Assembly: GCF_006334915.2 (NCBI RefSeq) | Contig: NZ_VDMA02000005.1 | Span: 248,001 to 312,000 of the forward strand | Length of the DNA: 64,000 bases | Source: Microbispora catharanthi | GTDB taxonomy: Bacteria; Actinomycetota; Actinomycetes; Streptosporangiales; Streptosporangiaceae | Direction of reading: 5' to 3' | Shown here: one piece after another, positions 30,347 to 41,451 of the stretch | Position numbering within the stretch: position 1 is the first letter of the stretch | Layout: the number at the start of each line of letters is the position of its first letter | The notes under the pieces: generated by a model | The model's database searches: none | The model's input: the letters and a program-made list of their open reading frames with translations, nothing else | What the model was told of the DNA's origin: nothing | Program-made: the position numbers and the translations under genes

Positions 30347-32167
30347 TCATGCGACGACCTCCTCATCGGTGTCGAGCGCGGCCCGCTCGGCCTCCTCGCG
30401 CTCGTAGGCGGTGACGAGGTCGCGGTAGCCCGCGCAGCGGACCAGCAGCTCCTCGTGCGTGCCGTGGTCGGCGACCACGCCCTGCTCCAGGTAGACGACC
30501 TCGTCGGCCAGCGCGATCGTCGCCATGCGATAGGCGACCACGATCACCGTGGCCTCGGCGGCGCCGTCGCGCAGGCCGTACAGGATGCGCTTTTCGACCT
30601 GCGGGTCGACGCTGGAGGTGGCGTCGTCGAGGATGAGCAGCCGGGGCTCGCGCACGAGCGCGCGGGCCAGTGCGAGGCGCTGGCGCTGACCGCCCGACAG
30701 CGTCGCGCCGCGCTCGCCGATCCGGGTGTCCAGGCCGGACGGCAGCGCGCTGACGAAGCCGTCGGCCTGCGCGAGCCGCAGCGCGGCCCAGACCCGCTCG
30801 TCCGGCACCTGCCCGGCGAGCGCGATGTTGCCGCGCACGGTGTCGTCGAACAGGAACGTCTGCTGCGGGACGAGCGCCACCGAGGCGCTCACCTCACCCT
30901 TGGCCACCTCGCGCAGGTCGACGCCGTCGACGCGGACGACGCCCTCGCCGGGGTCGATCAGCCGCGCGAGCAGCTGGGTGAGCGTCGACTTGCCCGCCCC
31001 GGTCGGCCCGACGACCGCGACCGTACGGCCCGGCGCGACGGCGAAGCCCACGTCCCTCAGCACCGGGCTCCCCGGCACGTACGCGTAGGAGACGCCCTCG
31101 GTCTCCACCCGGGCCGGGCCGGAGGCGTCCAGGCGGGCGGTGCCGTACTCCATGGAGCCGGTGGCGTCGAGGACGTCCCTGACCCGCGTCCAGCCGACGA
31201 CGCTGCGCGGCAGCTCGGCCAGCACCCAGCCGAGCGCCCGAACGGGGAAGGCGAGAAGGGTGAACAGGTAGGCGACCTGGATCAGGTCGCCGGCCGCGAC
31301 GCCGCCGGACTCCAGCCGCAGCGACCCGACGAGCAGCACGGCGAGCACGCCCAGCGTGGGCAGCGCCTCGAGCAGGGGGTCGAACAGCCCGCGGACGCGG
31401 CCGACGGCGACGTTCGCGTCCCGCAGCGCGTCGGCCTTCGCCTGGAAGCGCGCGGTCTCCGCGTCCTCCCGGCCGAGGGTCTTCACGACGAGCGCGCCGT
31501 CGAAGCTCTCGTGCGCGACCTCGCTCACCTCGGCCCGCAGCTGCTGGGCCCGCATCGCGAGCGGTGAAAGCCTGCGCTGGTAGACCAGGTTGAGCACGGC
31601 CACGGCCGGGAAGATCAGGAAGCCGACGACGGCGAGCACCGGGTCGACCAGCACGATCGCCACGGCGGCCGTCACGAGCATCACGACCACGCCCACCGCC
31701 ATGGGCAGCGGGGCGAGCGGCCCCCAGGCCGCCTCGACGTCGGAGTTGGCGTTGGACAGCAGCTGCCCGGTCGGGTGACGGTGGTGCCAGGCGAGGGGCA
31801 GCCGCAGATACTGCCGGGTGACGGCGCGGCGGGAGTGGGCCTGCATGCGGTACTGGTGGATCCCGGCCATGATGCGCCGGCCCATGATCCCCGCGGCCTT
31901 GAGCACCGCCACGCCCACGATCAACAGGGCCGCCACGACCAGCGCGCCGGTGCCCGCCGCGCCGTCCCTGAACGCGGGCAGCACCGCGTTGTCGGTCGCC
32001 CAGCCGAGCGCCCAGGACGAGGCGACGGTCATCGCGCCGTAGAGGGCGCTGGCGAGGACCGCGCCGGTGAAGATCCTCGGCTCGGTTCTGATCGCCACGC
32101 CGATGACCTTGAGACCCTGGAGCATGACTGAGCTGCCGGGCCGCGCGGGAGACTCCTTCGTCGGCAC
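30347..32167 (-). CDS. Heterodimeric ABC exporter subunit with degenerate catalytic site
   Basis: A 606-residue half-transporter with six helices and an ATPase domain. Walker A GPTGAGKST (387-395) and the signature LSGGQ (490-494) are canonical. Walker B reads LLILDD, so Asp515 replaces the catalytic Glu, and the H-loop His is Tyr546 (VVAYRMAT). This is the degenerate-site pattern of heterodimeric exporters such as BmrCD and TM287/288. The start is GTG after AAGGAA. In the 271 bases upstream (32168-32438) I see no gene. Confidence 0.9.
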   Translation of the reverse strand: MPTKESPARPGSSVMLQGLKVIGVAIRTEPRIFTGAVLASALYGAMTVASSWALGWATDNAVLPAFRDGAAGTGALVVAALLIVGVAVLKAAGIMGRRIMAGIHQYRMQAHSRRAVTRQYLRLPLAWHHRHPTGQLLSNANSDVEAAWGPLAPLPMAVGVVVMLVTAAVAIVLVDPVLAVVGFLIFPAVAVLNLVYQRRLSPLAMRAQQLRAEVSEVAHESFDGALVVKTLGREDAETARFQAKADALRDANVAVGRVRGLFDPLLEALPTLGVLAVLLVGSLRLESGGVAAGDLIQVAYLFTLLAFPVRALGWVLAELPRSVVGWTRVRDVLDATGSMEYGTARLDASGPARVETEGVSYAYVPGSPVLRDVGFAVAPGRTVAVVGPTGAGKSTLTQLLARLIDPGEGVVRVDGVDLREVAKGEVSASVALVPQQTFLFDDTVRGNIALAGQVPDERVWAALRLAQADGFVSALPSGLDTRIGERGATLSGGQRQRLALARALVREPRLLILDDATSSVDPQVEKRILYGLRDGAAEATVIVVAYRMATIALADEVVYLEQGVVADHGTHEELLVRCAGYRDLVTAYEREEAERAALDTDEEVVA

Positions 32168-32426
32168 GCGGTGCGTTCCTTCCGATCGGGGACCAGCCGG
32201 GGCCGCTCCCTGCGAGCGCCCCGGAGGGGGACGTTACTCACTCGGGGACGCCACCGGATCGGTCACCGGACCGACGCCGCCCAAGCCCTTGGTCCTAGTC
32301 GTGTCTCGCGGATCGCTGCGACGGGCAGCATCTGCTCGACAGTCCTAGTTACTCCCTATCATCCTGATCAATCGGTTTATTCCTCGGTGATGCGCGGCCA
32401 CCGGTCCGGACGGGATGACGGACACA

Positions 32427-32432
32427 TAGGCT
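32427..32432 (+). promoter_or_regulatory. Leaderless -10 element of the TIGR03085 gene
   Basis: TAGGCT is followed by exactly six bases and the GTG start at 32439; no ribosome binding site is present. Confidence 0.45.
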
Positions 32433-32438
32433 GATCAC

Positions 32439-33074
32439 GTGACACACGCCCAGACGGAGCGCGCGGCGCTCTGTGACCTGCTCGACCGCCTCGGTCCTGA
32501 GGCGCCCACGCTGTGCGAGGGGTGGGCGACCGGGGACCTCACGGCCCACCTCGTCCTGCGCGAGCGGCGGCTCGACGCCGCACCCGGCATCGCGCTGCCG
32601 TTCCTGGCGGGCTACACCGCCGCCGTGCAGGACCGCATCAAGCGGCGCCACCCCTATCCCGAGCTGGTCGGGCTCGTCCGGCACGGCCCGCCGCGCTGGA
32701 CGCCGTACGGGCTGGTCCCTCGCCTGGACGAGATCGTCAACACGGTGGAGCTTTTCATCCATCATGAGGACGTGCGCCGGGCGCAGGCCGGCTGGGAGCC
32801 GCGTGTCATCCCGCGGGACCTGCAGGAGGCGTTCTGGAACCGGCTGCGCGGCACCGCCCGGCTCTTCCTGCGCAAGGCTCCTGTCGGGGTCGTGCTCCGC
32901 CGTCCCGACGGGGCCAAGACCGCCGGGCGGATGGCGGAGCCCGCCGTGGTGGTCACCGGCGAGCCGTCGGAGCTGCTGCTGTTCGCGTTCGGACGGCAGG
33001 CGCACGCCCGGGTGACGTACGACGGGGACGCCGCGGCGGTCGCCCGGCTCCAGGAGGCCCGATTGGGGCCATGA
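32439..33074 (+). CDS. TIGR03085 family (DinB/maleylpyruvate isomerase-like) metal-binding protein
   Basis: A 211-residue protein of the actinobacterial TIGR03085 family, related to DinB/MDMPI metal-binding four-helix bundles. It starts ERAALCDLLDRLGPEAPTLC, followed by W-x-DLTAHLVLRERR with the first metal-type His and later ELFIHHEDVRRA with a His pair. The C-terminal part forms an alpha/beta domain (VVVTGEPSELLLFAFGRQ). Mycothiol-dependent chemistry is known for relatives, but the reaction here is unknown. Confidence 0.85.
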   Translation: MTHAQTERAALCDLLDRLGPEAPTLCEGWATGDLTAHLVLRERRLDAAPGIALPFLAGYTAAVQDRIKRRHPYPELVGLVRHGPPRWTPYGLVPRLDEIVNTVELFIHHEDVRRAQAGWEPRVIPRDLQEAFWNRLRGTARLFLRKAPVGVVLRRPDGAKTAGRMAEPAVVVTGEPSELLLFAFGRQAHARVTYDGDAAAVARLQEARLGP

Positions 33075-33176
33075 GGACGAAGTCGCGGGAGTTGTCCGGA
33101 ATTCTCCACGTAAACGTCGTGCCATGGGGCAGCATGAGACCAGCGCACGATGTGTGGGAGCGTTTGGGAGCCCCGG

Positions 33177-33341
33177 ATGAACGTCAAGAAGGTCCTGACC
33201 TACCTGGCCATCGCGTTCGTGATCTTTTATTTGTTCACGCAGCCCGCGAACGCCGCCGGCGCGGTCAGGAACGTGTTCGGAGGCATCACCACGGGAGCCG
33301 AACGCCTGTCCGCGTTCTTCACCTCGCTCCTCTCGGGCTGA
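33177..33341 (+). CDS. Small single-helix membrane protein, copy 1 (54 aa)
   Basis: Fifty-four residues: MNVKKVLTYLAIAFVIFYLF begins a single membrane helix, followed by a QPANAAGAVRNVFGGI segment and an amphipathic end (RLSAFFTSLLSG). The ATG is preceded by GGGAG. A paralogue with the same plan lies 297 bases downstream. Short proteins with KKVLTY...FY and QPA..AA..VR patterns occur in many actinomycetes without a known role. Confidence 0.82.
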   Translation: MNVKKVLTYLAIAFVIFYLFTQPANAAGAVRNVFGGITTGAERLSAFFTSLLSG

Positions 33342-33460
33342 ACCCCGCTCTTCCCGGGCCGGACCCCGCTCTTCCAGGGCCGGACCCCGCTCTTCCAGGG
33401 CTGAACCCCGCTCTTTGCGGGCCGGATCGCGATCTTTCCGGGCTGCGCCGTGTTCTTTCC
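33335..33460. repeat. 21-bp tandem repeat array (six copies)
   Basis: Six head-to-tail 21-base units begin at 33335, 33356, 33377, 33398, 33419 and 33440, consensus GGGCCGGACCCCGCTCTTCCA (copies 2 and 3 identical, later ones more diverged), with a partial seventh. It starts inside the last codons of the first small membrane protein gene and fills much of the gap before its paralogue. There are no unique spacers, so it is not a CRISPR. The rest of the gap to 33638 has no gene I can support. Confidence 0.85.
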
Positions 33461-33638
33461 GGGCTTTGCCGACGGCGTCCTGCCAGGCCCGCGAGGACTC
33501 CTCGACGCGCCGCGAGAAGGCCGTCGATCCCGCCGTCTCACGATGAGGGCGGAACGGCCTCATGTCCTCTCGGCTAGTTATGATCAACACTGCCGCCGGG
33601 TACAAACAACCGGGATACCGATTGCAGGAGGCCCCCCG

Positions 33639-33800
33639 ATGAAGGTGAAGAAGGTTCTTACGTACGCGGCCATCGCGTTCGTGGTCTTCTACCTCTACAG
33701 CCAGCCGCACGCTGCGGCAGGCGCCGTGCGAGGCGTGTTCGACACGGTCAACACCGGAGCCAGCCGACTGGCGACCTTCTTCACCTCGGTCCTGAGTTGA
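33639..33800 (+). CDS. Small single-helix membrane protein, copy 2 (53 aa)
   Basis: Fifty-three residues, about two thirds identical to the protein at 33177-33341: MKVKKVLTYAAIAFVVFYLY, then a QPHAAAGAVRGVFDTV segment and RLATFFTSVLS at the end. It has its own GGAGG ribosome binding site. One membrane helix is predicted with a short outer or amphipathic tail. The 279 bases after it (33801-34079) hold nothing I recognise. Confidence 0.82.
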   Translation: MKVKKVLTYAAIAFVVFYLYSQPHAAAGAVRGVFDTVNTGASRLATFFTSVLS

Positions 33801-34079
33801 GGCCGCGGACCGCCCGTCCCCGCTCTCCCACAGGTGACCCCGGCCACAACCACAGGCAGCGACCAACCACTATCGAACAGTAGTGACAGCCAGAGCCCCC
33901 AGGCTCTCCGCGCACAGGCCGGCAGGGCATCCGCCCTTGCTCCGCCGGCCTCTCCTTTCGCATCCCCTCATGACCGGCGAGCGGCGCACCCCGAGGTCGA
34001 CACCTCTGCCCCCACGTCCCGTTCCCACACCCGCGGTTCCGCAGGGCTCCCGTGAACGAGAACGGGCGCACGGCGAGTG

Positions 34080-34367
34080 CTATCCGCGCTGCCGGTGCTC
34101 CGTGAGCTCGTACTCCACGAACGCCCCGATCATCGCCCGCCAGACGGCCTCGGCGACCTCCGGCGACAGCCCCTCGCGCTCCGCGCGCTCCCGCGCCGCG
34201 GTCACGACCCGCTCCACCCGGTCGGGAGCCCGTACGGCCTGCTCGTCCGTCTTGAAAGCGGCCGCGGCCCGCACGAGACGCTGCCGCTCGGCCAGCAGCG
34301 TCGTCAGACGGGCGTCGAGCTCGTCGATCCGGCGGCGGACGTCGTCGAGCGAGGTGGGGCCGGACAC
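34080..34367 (-). CDS. Chorismate mutase (AroQ class, monofunctional)
   Basis: A 95-residue all-helical protein of the AroQ/type II chorismate mutase fold that turns chorismate into prephenate. The first helix has the active-site pattern DDVRRRIDELDARLTTLLAE with the catalytic Arg, followed by Lys in AAFKTDEQ and a middle RVERVVTAARERA helix. The GTG start follows GGAGG. There is no signal peptide, so it is intracellular. A second chorismate mutase domain exists in the fusion at 62079-63080. Confidence 0.88.
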   Translation of the reverse strand: MSGPTSLDDVRRRIDELDARLTTLLAERQRLVRAAAAFKTDEQAVRAPDRVERVVTAARERAEREGLSPEVAEAVWRAMIGAFVEYELTEHRQRG

Positions 34368-34475
34368 ATGTTCCTCCGGGTGTCGAGACGATGATCACCG
34401 GCAACTCTAGGGCTCGTGCAGGAGAGCCCGCACATCCGCCCTCGGGATTCGAGCCCCTACCTCGGGGCCCTCGCC

Positions 34476-34688
34476 TCACGCGCGCCTGGAACTGATCGTT
34501 TCCACCCGGTCGGCCGCGTCGACGGGGCCTCGGAAGAGCCGGTAGCCGAACGCGACATACCAGGCGTAGTGCCAGACGAAGTCCGCACGTTCGAGCAGGC
34601 CGCCGACATGGAGCGGGTGCGACGGCGAGCGGGGCACGAGAAAGGCGCCGCAGAAGGGATCCCGGGAAAAGGCCACACAATCGCGCAT
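34476..34688 (-). CDS. Small protein of unknown function (70 aa)
   Basis: A 70-codon frame with ATG behind GGGAGA and codon use like the neighbours (third positions mostly G or C). The product begins MRDCVAFSRDPFCGAFLVP and later has an aromatic segment FVWHYAWYVAFGYRLF that may be an amphipathic or membrane helix. I do not recognise it. It is divergent from the secreted peptide gene at 34816. It may be a real small gene, but no homologue comes to mind. Confidence 0.45.
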   Translation of the reverse strand: MRDCVAFSRDPFCGAFLVPRSPSHPLHVGGLLERADFVWHYAWYVAFGYRLFRGPVDAADRVETISSRRA

Positions 34689-34815
34689 GCCGGTTTTCTC
34701 CCGCTATCGCCCTATTTGGGGTGATTGGTATGGACGGTTGCGTGATGTCCGGCCGACCATTGAGGAGGGCGGACTCCGGAGCGCCGCATGATCCCTCGAC
34801 GGACAGGAGACAGCT

Positions 34816-35046
34816 ATGCGTGCCAAGCGTTTCCCGAGCCTGCTGGGCCTGGCCTTCCTCGCCGCCGTCGGCCTCGCGGCGGCCCAGCCGGCCCACGACG
34901 CCTCCGCCGCCACGACCTGCTGGGGCGACAACGGGTGCGGCCAGGGCGGCTCCTTCCAGGGACAGTGGCAGTACCAGTCGATGGCGTCCTCCTCGCTCGG
35001 CACCGGCCCGGACGCCTACCCCACGGCGATCGTCGACATCGACTGA
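34816..35046 (+). CDS. Small secreted peptide with a cysteine pair (76 aa precursor)
   Basis: A 76-residue precursor. Residues 1-31 form a signal peptide (basic MRAKRF, a hydrophobic core rich in Leu/Ala, and an Ala-x-Ala-type cut after DASA). The mature part is about 45 residues, starting TTCWGDNGCGQGG with two cysteines four residues apart, followed by a Gln/Ser-rich stretch and an acidic end (IVDID). AGGAGA precedes the ATG. I know no named family; a secreted antimicrobial, signal or surface peptide are all possible. Confidence 0.7.
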   Translation: MRAKRFPSLLGLAFLAAVGLAAAQPAHDASAATTCWGDNGCGQGGSFQGQWQYQSMASSSLGTGPDAYPTAIVDID

Positions 35047-35056
35047 GGACCCACCG

Positions 35057-35083
35057 ACCGGGGGCCGGATCCCGGCCCCCGGT
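35057..35083. terminator. Bidirectional terminator between secreted peptide gene and hisF
   Basis: A perfect 12-bp stem (ACCGGGGGCCGG and CCGGCCCCCGGT) with a 3-base loop lies in the 43-base gap between two convergent genes and would serve both strands. Confidence 0.75.
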
Positions 35084-35089
35084 GGGCGC

Positions 35090-35860
<771 letters not shown>

Positions 35861-35863
35861 CGT

Positions 35864-36283
35864 TCAGTCCTCATCGTTGCCGCGTTCCACCGGCCGGTAG
35901 GCCTCGACCTCGACCTCGACCAGCATGCGCGCGTCGACCAGCCCGGCGACCTGCACGCTCGTGCACGCGGGCCGTACTTCGCCGAAGATCTCGCCGTGGG
36001 CCTTGCCCGCCGCGTCGAAGTCGTCGGCGTTCACCACGTACATGCGGGTGCGCACCACGTCGGCCCGGGTGGTGCCGGCCTTCTCCACGGCGTCCAGCGC
36101 GATGGAGAAGGCGGTGAGCGTCTGCTGGTAGGCGTCGCCCACGTGCTGGACCTCACCGCCCACGGTGGCGGTGCAGCCGGACACGAGCACGTGCGGCCCG
36201 GCGACGACCGCGCGGGCGTAGCCGTAACGGTCCTCCCACGGGCCGCCCGAGGAGATCCGCCCGTCCGGCATCTGGGTGCTCAT
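35864..36283 (-). CDS. RidA/YjgF/UK114 family protein
   Basis: A 139-residue protein of the RidA family, enamine/imine deaminases that hydrolyse reactive 2-aminoacrylate-type intermediates. Family motifs are [17 protein letters not shown], the Arg in [10 protein letters not shown] and the C-terminal [13 protein letters not shown]; the usual substrate-binding Arg is retained. The ATG overlaps the hisA stop by four bases. RidA genes inside his operons are common in Actinobacteria. Confidence 0.9.
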   Translation of the reverse strand: MSTQMPDGRISSGGPWEDRYGYARAVVAGPHVLVSGCTATVGGEVQHVGDAYQQTLTAFSIALDAVEKAGTTRADVVRTRMYVVNADDFDAAGKAHGEIFGEVRPACTSVQVAGLVDARMLVEVEVEAYRPVERGNDED

Positions 36284-37005
36284 GCGCTCTTCACCGCCGC
36301 GAGGGCCTCTTCCAGCGTGAACGCCTGGGCGTACAGCGCCTTGCCCACGATGGCGCCCTCGACGCCGTCCGGCACGAGCGTCGCGATCGCCCGCAGATCG
36401 TCGAGCGAGGACACCCCGCCGCTGGCGACGACCGGGCGGCCGGTCCGCGCGCAGACCTCGCGCAGCAGGTCGAGATTGGGACCGCGCAGCGTGCCGTCCT
36501 TGGTGACGTCGGTGACGACGTAGCGCGGGCAGCCCTCCGACTCCAGCCGGTCGAGCACCTCCCACAGGTCGCCGCCCTCCTGGGTCCAGCCGCGGGCGGC
36601 CAGCGTGGTGCCTCGCACGTCGAGCCCCACCGCGATGCGGTCGCCGTACTCGGCGATCGCCTTGGCGCACCACTCCGGGTTCTCCAGCGCGGCGGTGCCG
36701 ATGTTGACCCGCCGGCAACCGGTGCTCAGCGCCGCCTTGAGCGAGGCATCGTCGCGGATCCCGCCGGACAGCTCCACGTTCACGTCGAGCGCGCCGACGA
36801 CGGAGGCGAGCAGCTCGCGGTTGTTCCCCCGGCCGAACGCCGCGTCGAGGTCGACCAGGTGGATCCACTCCGCGCCGGCCTTCTGCCAGGCCAGGGCGGC
36901 GGCGAGCGGATCCCCGTACGAGGTCTCCGTCCCCGCCTCGCCCTGCACGAGGCGGACGGCTTGACCGTCGGCGACGTCGACGGCTGGGAGCAATACGAGC
37001 GACAT
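36280..37005 (-). CDS. priA: Phosphoribosyl isomerase A (HisA, probably also TrpF)
   Basis: A 241-residue barrel converting ProFAR to PRFAR. In Actinobacteria that lack trpF, the same enzyme (PriA) also isomerises phosphoribosyl anthranilate for tryptophan synthesis. The N-terminal Asp is in [19 protein letters not shown], the second Asp in [12 protein letters not shown], and loops are ELSGGIRDD and VASGGVSS. No separate trpF was found in the window although trpC, trpB and trpA are present, which supports the dual role. It starts 4 bases after the preceding gene. Confidence 0.93.
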   Translation of the reverse strand: MSLVLLPAVDVADGQAVRLVQGEAGTETSYGDPLAAALAWQKAGAEWIHLVDLDAAFGRGNNRELLASVVGALDVNVELSGGIRDDASLKAALSTGCRRVNIGTAALENPEWCAKAIAEYGDRIAVGLDVRGTTLAARGWTQEGGDLWEVLDRLESEGCPRYVVTDVTKDGTLRGPNLDLLREVCARTGRPVVASGGVSSLDDLRAIATLVPDGVEGAIVGKALYAQAFTLEEALAAVKSA

Positions 37006-37009
37006 TTGG

Positions 37010-37381
37010 TCATGACCTCCGGTCGAAAACGATGGTGACGAGCACCGGGAGCAGCAGGATCGAGCCGAGGAACACGCCCAGCCGGGCCATCCACGAGTCG
37101 AGCAGAATCCAGGCGAGCACCTGGACGAGGAACCACAGCACGACGACGACGGCGTTCTCCGTGCGGCGGCGGCGGGCGAGATACCCGCGCTGCCGGGCAA
37201 CCCGCACCGGCCTGGCCGGCCGCGGCAGCACCGCGGCCACGGCTCCGGCGACGGGCCCGACGAGCCGTTCGCGCATCTCGCGCCGTCTGGCGGCCCTCGC
37301 CTCGCGCTCGGCCCGGGCCGCCGCGAGGCGTTCGCGCTCGGCTTCGCGCTCCGCCCTCCGGCGGGCCCGTTCCTTGCTCAT
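37010..37381 (-). CDS. Conserved his-operon membrane protein, unknown function
   Basis: A 123-residue protein. The first 40 residues are an Arg/Glu/Ala-rich helix ([19 protein letters not shown]) likely to form a charged coiled coil. A Pro/Arg linker follows and then two membrane helices (about 77-94 and 98-118). It ends 4 bases before hisA, so it is co-translated within the his operon. Its role is unknown; scaffolding or membrane attachment of the pathway would be speculation. Confidence 0.7.
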   Translation of the reverse strand: MSKERARRRAEREAERERLAAARAEREARAARRREMRERLVGPVAGAVAAVLPRPARPVRVARQRGYLARRRRTENAVVVVLWFLVQVLAWILLDSWMARLGVFLGSILLLPVLVTIVFDRRS

Positions 37382-37489
37382 CGGGCCTCCCGCTCGGGTC
37401 CGGTCACGGCCTGGCCGGCCGTACGCGCCGCAGCCCCGCCGGTTCCCAGTGTCGCACCGCTGCCTCGAGATTTCGCGTGCCGGACACGC

Positions 37490-38122
37490 TCACAGCGTGC
37501 TCAGCCAGTTGGACAGCAGCACGGCCCCCGCGTCCCCGGACTTCTCCGGGTGGAACTGGGTGGCCATGAGGGGACCGTTCTCGACGGCGGCCACGAACGG
37601 CACGCCGTGCTCGGCCCAGGTCACCAGCGGCTCGCGGAAGCCGTCGCCGGCCTCCAGCCGCCAGTCGCGCACGCCGTAGGAGTGGACGAAGTAGAAGCGC
37701 GTCCCCTCCTCCAGGCCGCGGAACAGCACGCTGCCCTCGGGCGCGGTCACGGTGTTCCAGCCCATGTGGGGCAGCACGGGCGCGTCGAGCCGCTCGACCG
37801 TGCCGGGCCACTCGCCGCAGCCCTCGGTGTGGACGCCGTGCTCGACGCCCTTCTCGAACAGGATCTGCATGCCGACGCAGATCCCGAGCACCGGGCGCCC
37901 GCCGGAAAGGCGGCGGCCGACGATCTGGTCGCCGCGCACGCCCTTCAGCCCCTCCATGCACGCGGCGAACGCCCCGACGCCGGGGACGACGAGCCCGTCC
38001 GCGTCGAGGGCCGCGTCGAAGTCGGCGGTGACGGTGACGTCCGCCCCCACCCGGGCCAGCGCCCGCTCGGCCGAGCGGAGGTTGCCCGAGCCGTAGTCGA
38101 GAACGACGACCCGTCTGCTCAT
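37490..38122 (-). CDS. hisH: Imidazole glycerol phosphate synthase, glutaminase subunit
   Basis: A 210-residue class I glutamine amidotransferase feeding ammonia to HisF. The nucleophile Cys is in [13 protein letters not shown], the oxyanion loop is PGVGAF, and the catalytic His/Glu pair is in [10 protein letters not shown]. The ATG overlaps the stop of the 50-residue membrane protein by four bases. Confidence 0.97.
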   Translation of the reverse strand: MSRRVVVLDYGSGNLRSAERALARVGADVTVTADFDAALDADGLVVPGVGAFAACMEGLKGVRGDQIVGRRLSGGRPVLGICVGMQILFEKGVEHGVHTEGCGEWPGTVERLDAPVLPHMGWNTVTAPEGSVLFRGLEEGTRFYFVHSYGVRDWRLEAGDGFREPLVTWAEHGVPFVAAVENGPLMATQFHPEKSGDAGAVLLSNWLSTL

Positions 38123-38270
38123 TGCCACCACATCACTCCCGCGGTGATCGCTATGGCGGCCCCGACGCCGGCGAGCGCCGCCAGCAGCTTGAGGCCCTGC
38201 CGGATGCCCGAGATGACCCCGCCGATCAGGAAGAGGCCGATGAAGATCATCCCGCCGGACGCGAAGGTCA

Positions 38271-38271
<1 letters not shown>
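38119..38271 (-). CDS. 50-residue membrane protein inside the his operon
   Basis: The product [20 protein letters not shown] continues to a second hydrophobic stretch ending in GVMWWQ, so two short membrane helices are joined by RQGLK. The start codon shares one base with the hisB stop (TGATG) and its own stop overlaps the hisH start (ATGA), so translation is chained through all three genes. A gene of this size occurs at the same place in other actinomycetes as I recall; no function is known. Confidence 0.75.
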
Positions 38272-41253
<2,982 letters not shown>

Positions 41254-41259
41254 CGTCCC

Positions 41260-41265
41260 AGTCTA
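41260..41265 (-). promoter_or_regulatory. Leaderless -10 element of the his operon
   Basis: On the minus strand TAGACT (TANNNT) is followed by six bases and the hisD GTG. No clear -35 was identified. Confidence 0.5.
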
Positions 41266-41381
41266 CGGACGACCTGGGACGGATCAGCGTGTGTCCAGCA
41301 TTCGGGACGGGCGTTTCACCCGCGCGCGCACCACTCGGGAGCTGGGATTCTTCTCCGCCGCCCGTTTTCCGGGCCCGCCTC

Positions 41382-41439
41382 TTGACAGGTTTTCGGGCAC
41401 TAATCCACACTCTCGGGCAATACCAGTCACATTCGGTCA
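41382..41439 (+). promoter_or_regulatory. Promoter with three 20-bp-spaced direct repeats upstream of the deoR-type gene
   Basis: TTGACA at 41382-41387 is a consensus -35. TCGGGCA at 41393-41399, TCGGGCA at 41413-41419 and TCGGTCA at 41433-41439 are spaced exactly 20 bases apart, two helical turns, so a regulator would meet all three on one DNA face. DeoR proteins often bind such direct repeats, so autoregulation is likely. The -10 is weak or unclear. Confidence 0.55.
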
Positions 41440-41451
41440 AAGGCGGATCTC

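Noticed and set aside
33335-33460. CRISPR-like direct repeats
   Set aside because: Units are contiguous with no unique spacers and no cas genes nearby, so this is a tandem repeat.
33227-33541. A minus-strand frame with a KSGVRPW-like peptide repeat
   Set aside because: Derived from the tandem DNA repeat and antisense to the first small membrane protein gene; no ribosome binding site.
33071-33577. A 168-codon plus-strand frame covering the first small membrane gene and the repeat array
   Set aside because: It overlaps the better supported 54-residue gene in another frame, and its composition follows the repeat.
32349-33866. A minus-strand frame with heptad-like ERG repeats over the 21-bp array, suggestive of a coiled coil
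   Set aside because: The heptads come only from the 21-base DNA repeat, which is open in several frames; the frame is antisense to the TIGR03085 gene and both small membrane protein genes and has no supported start.
34430-34465. A second T-loop-like string (GGGATTCGAGCCCC)
   Set aside because: No cloverleaf can be built around it on either strand.
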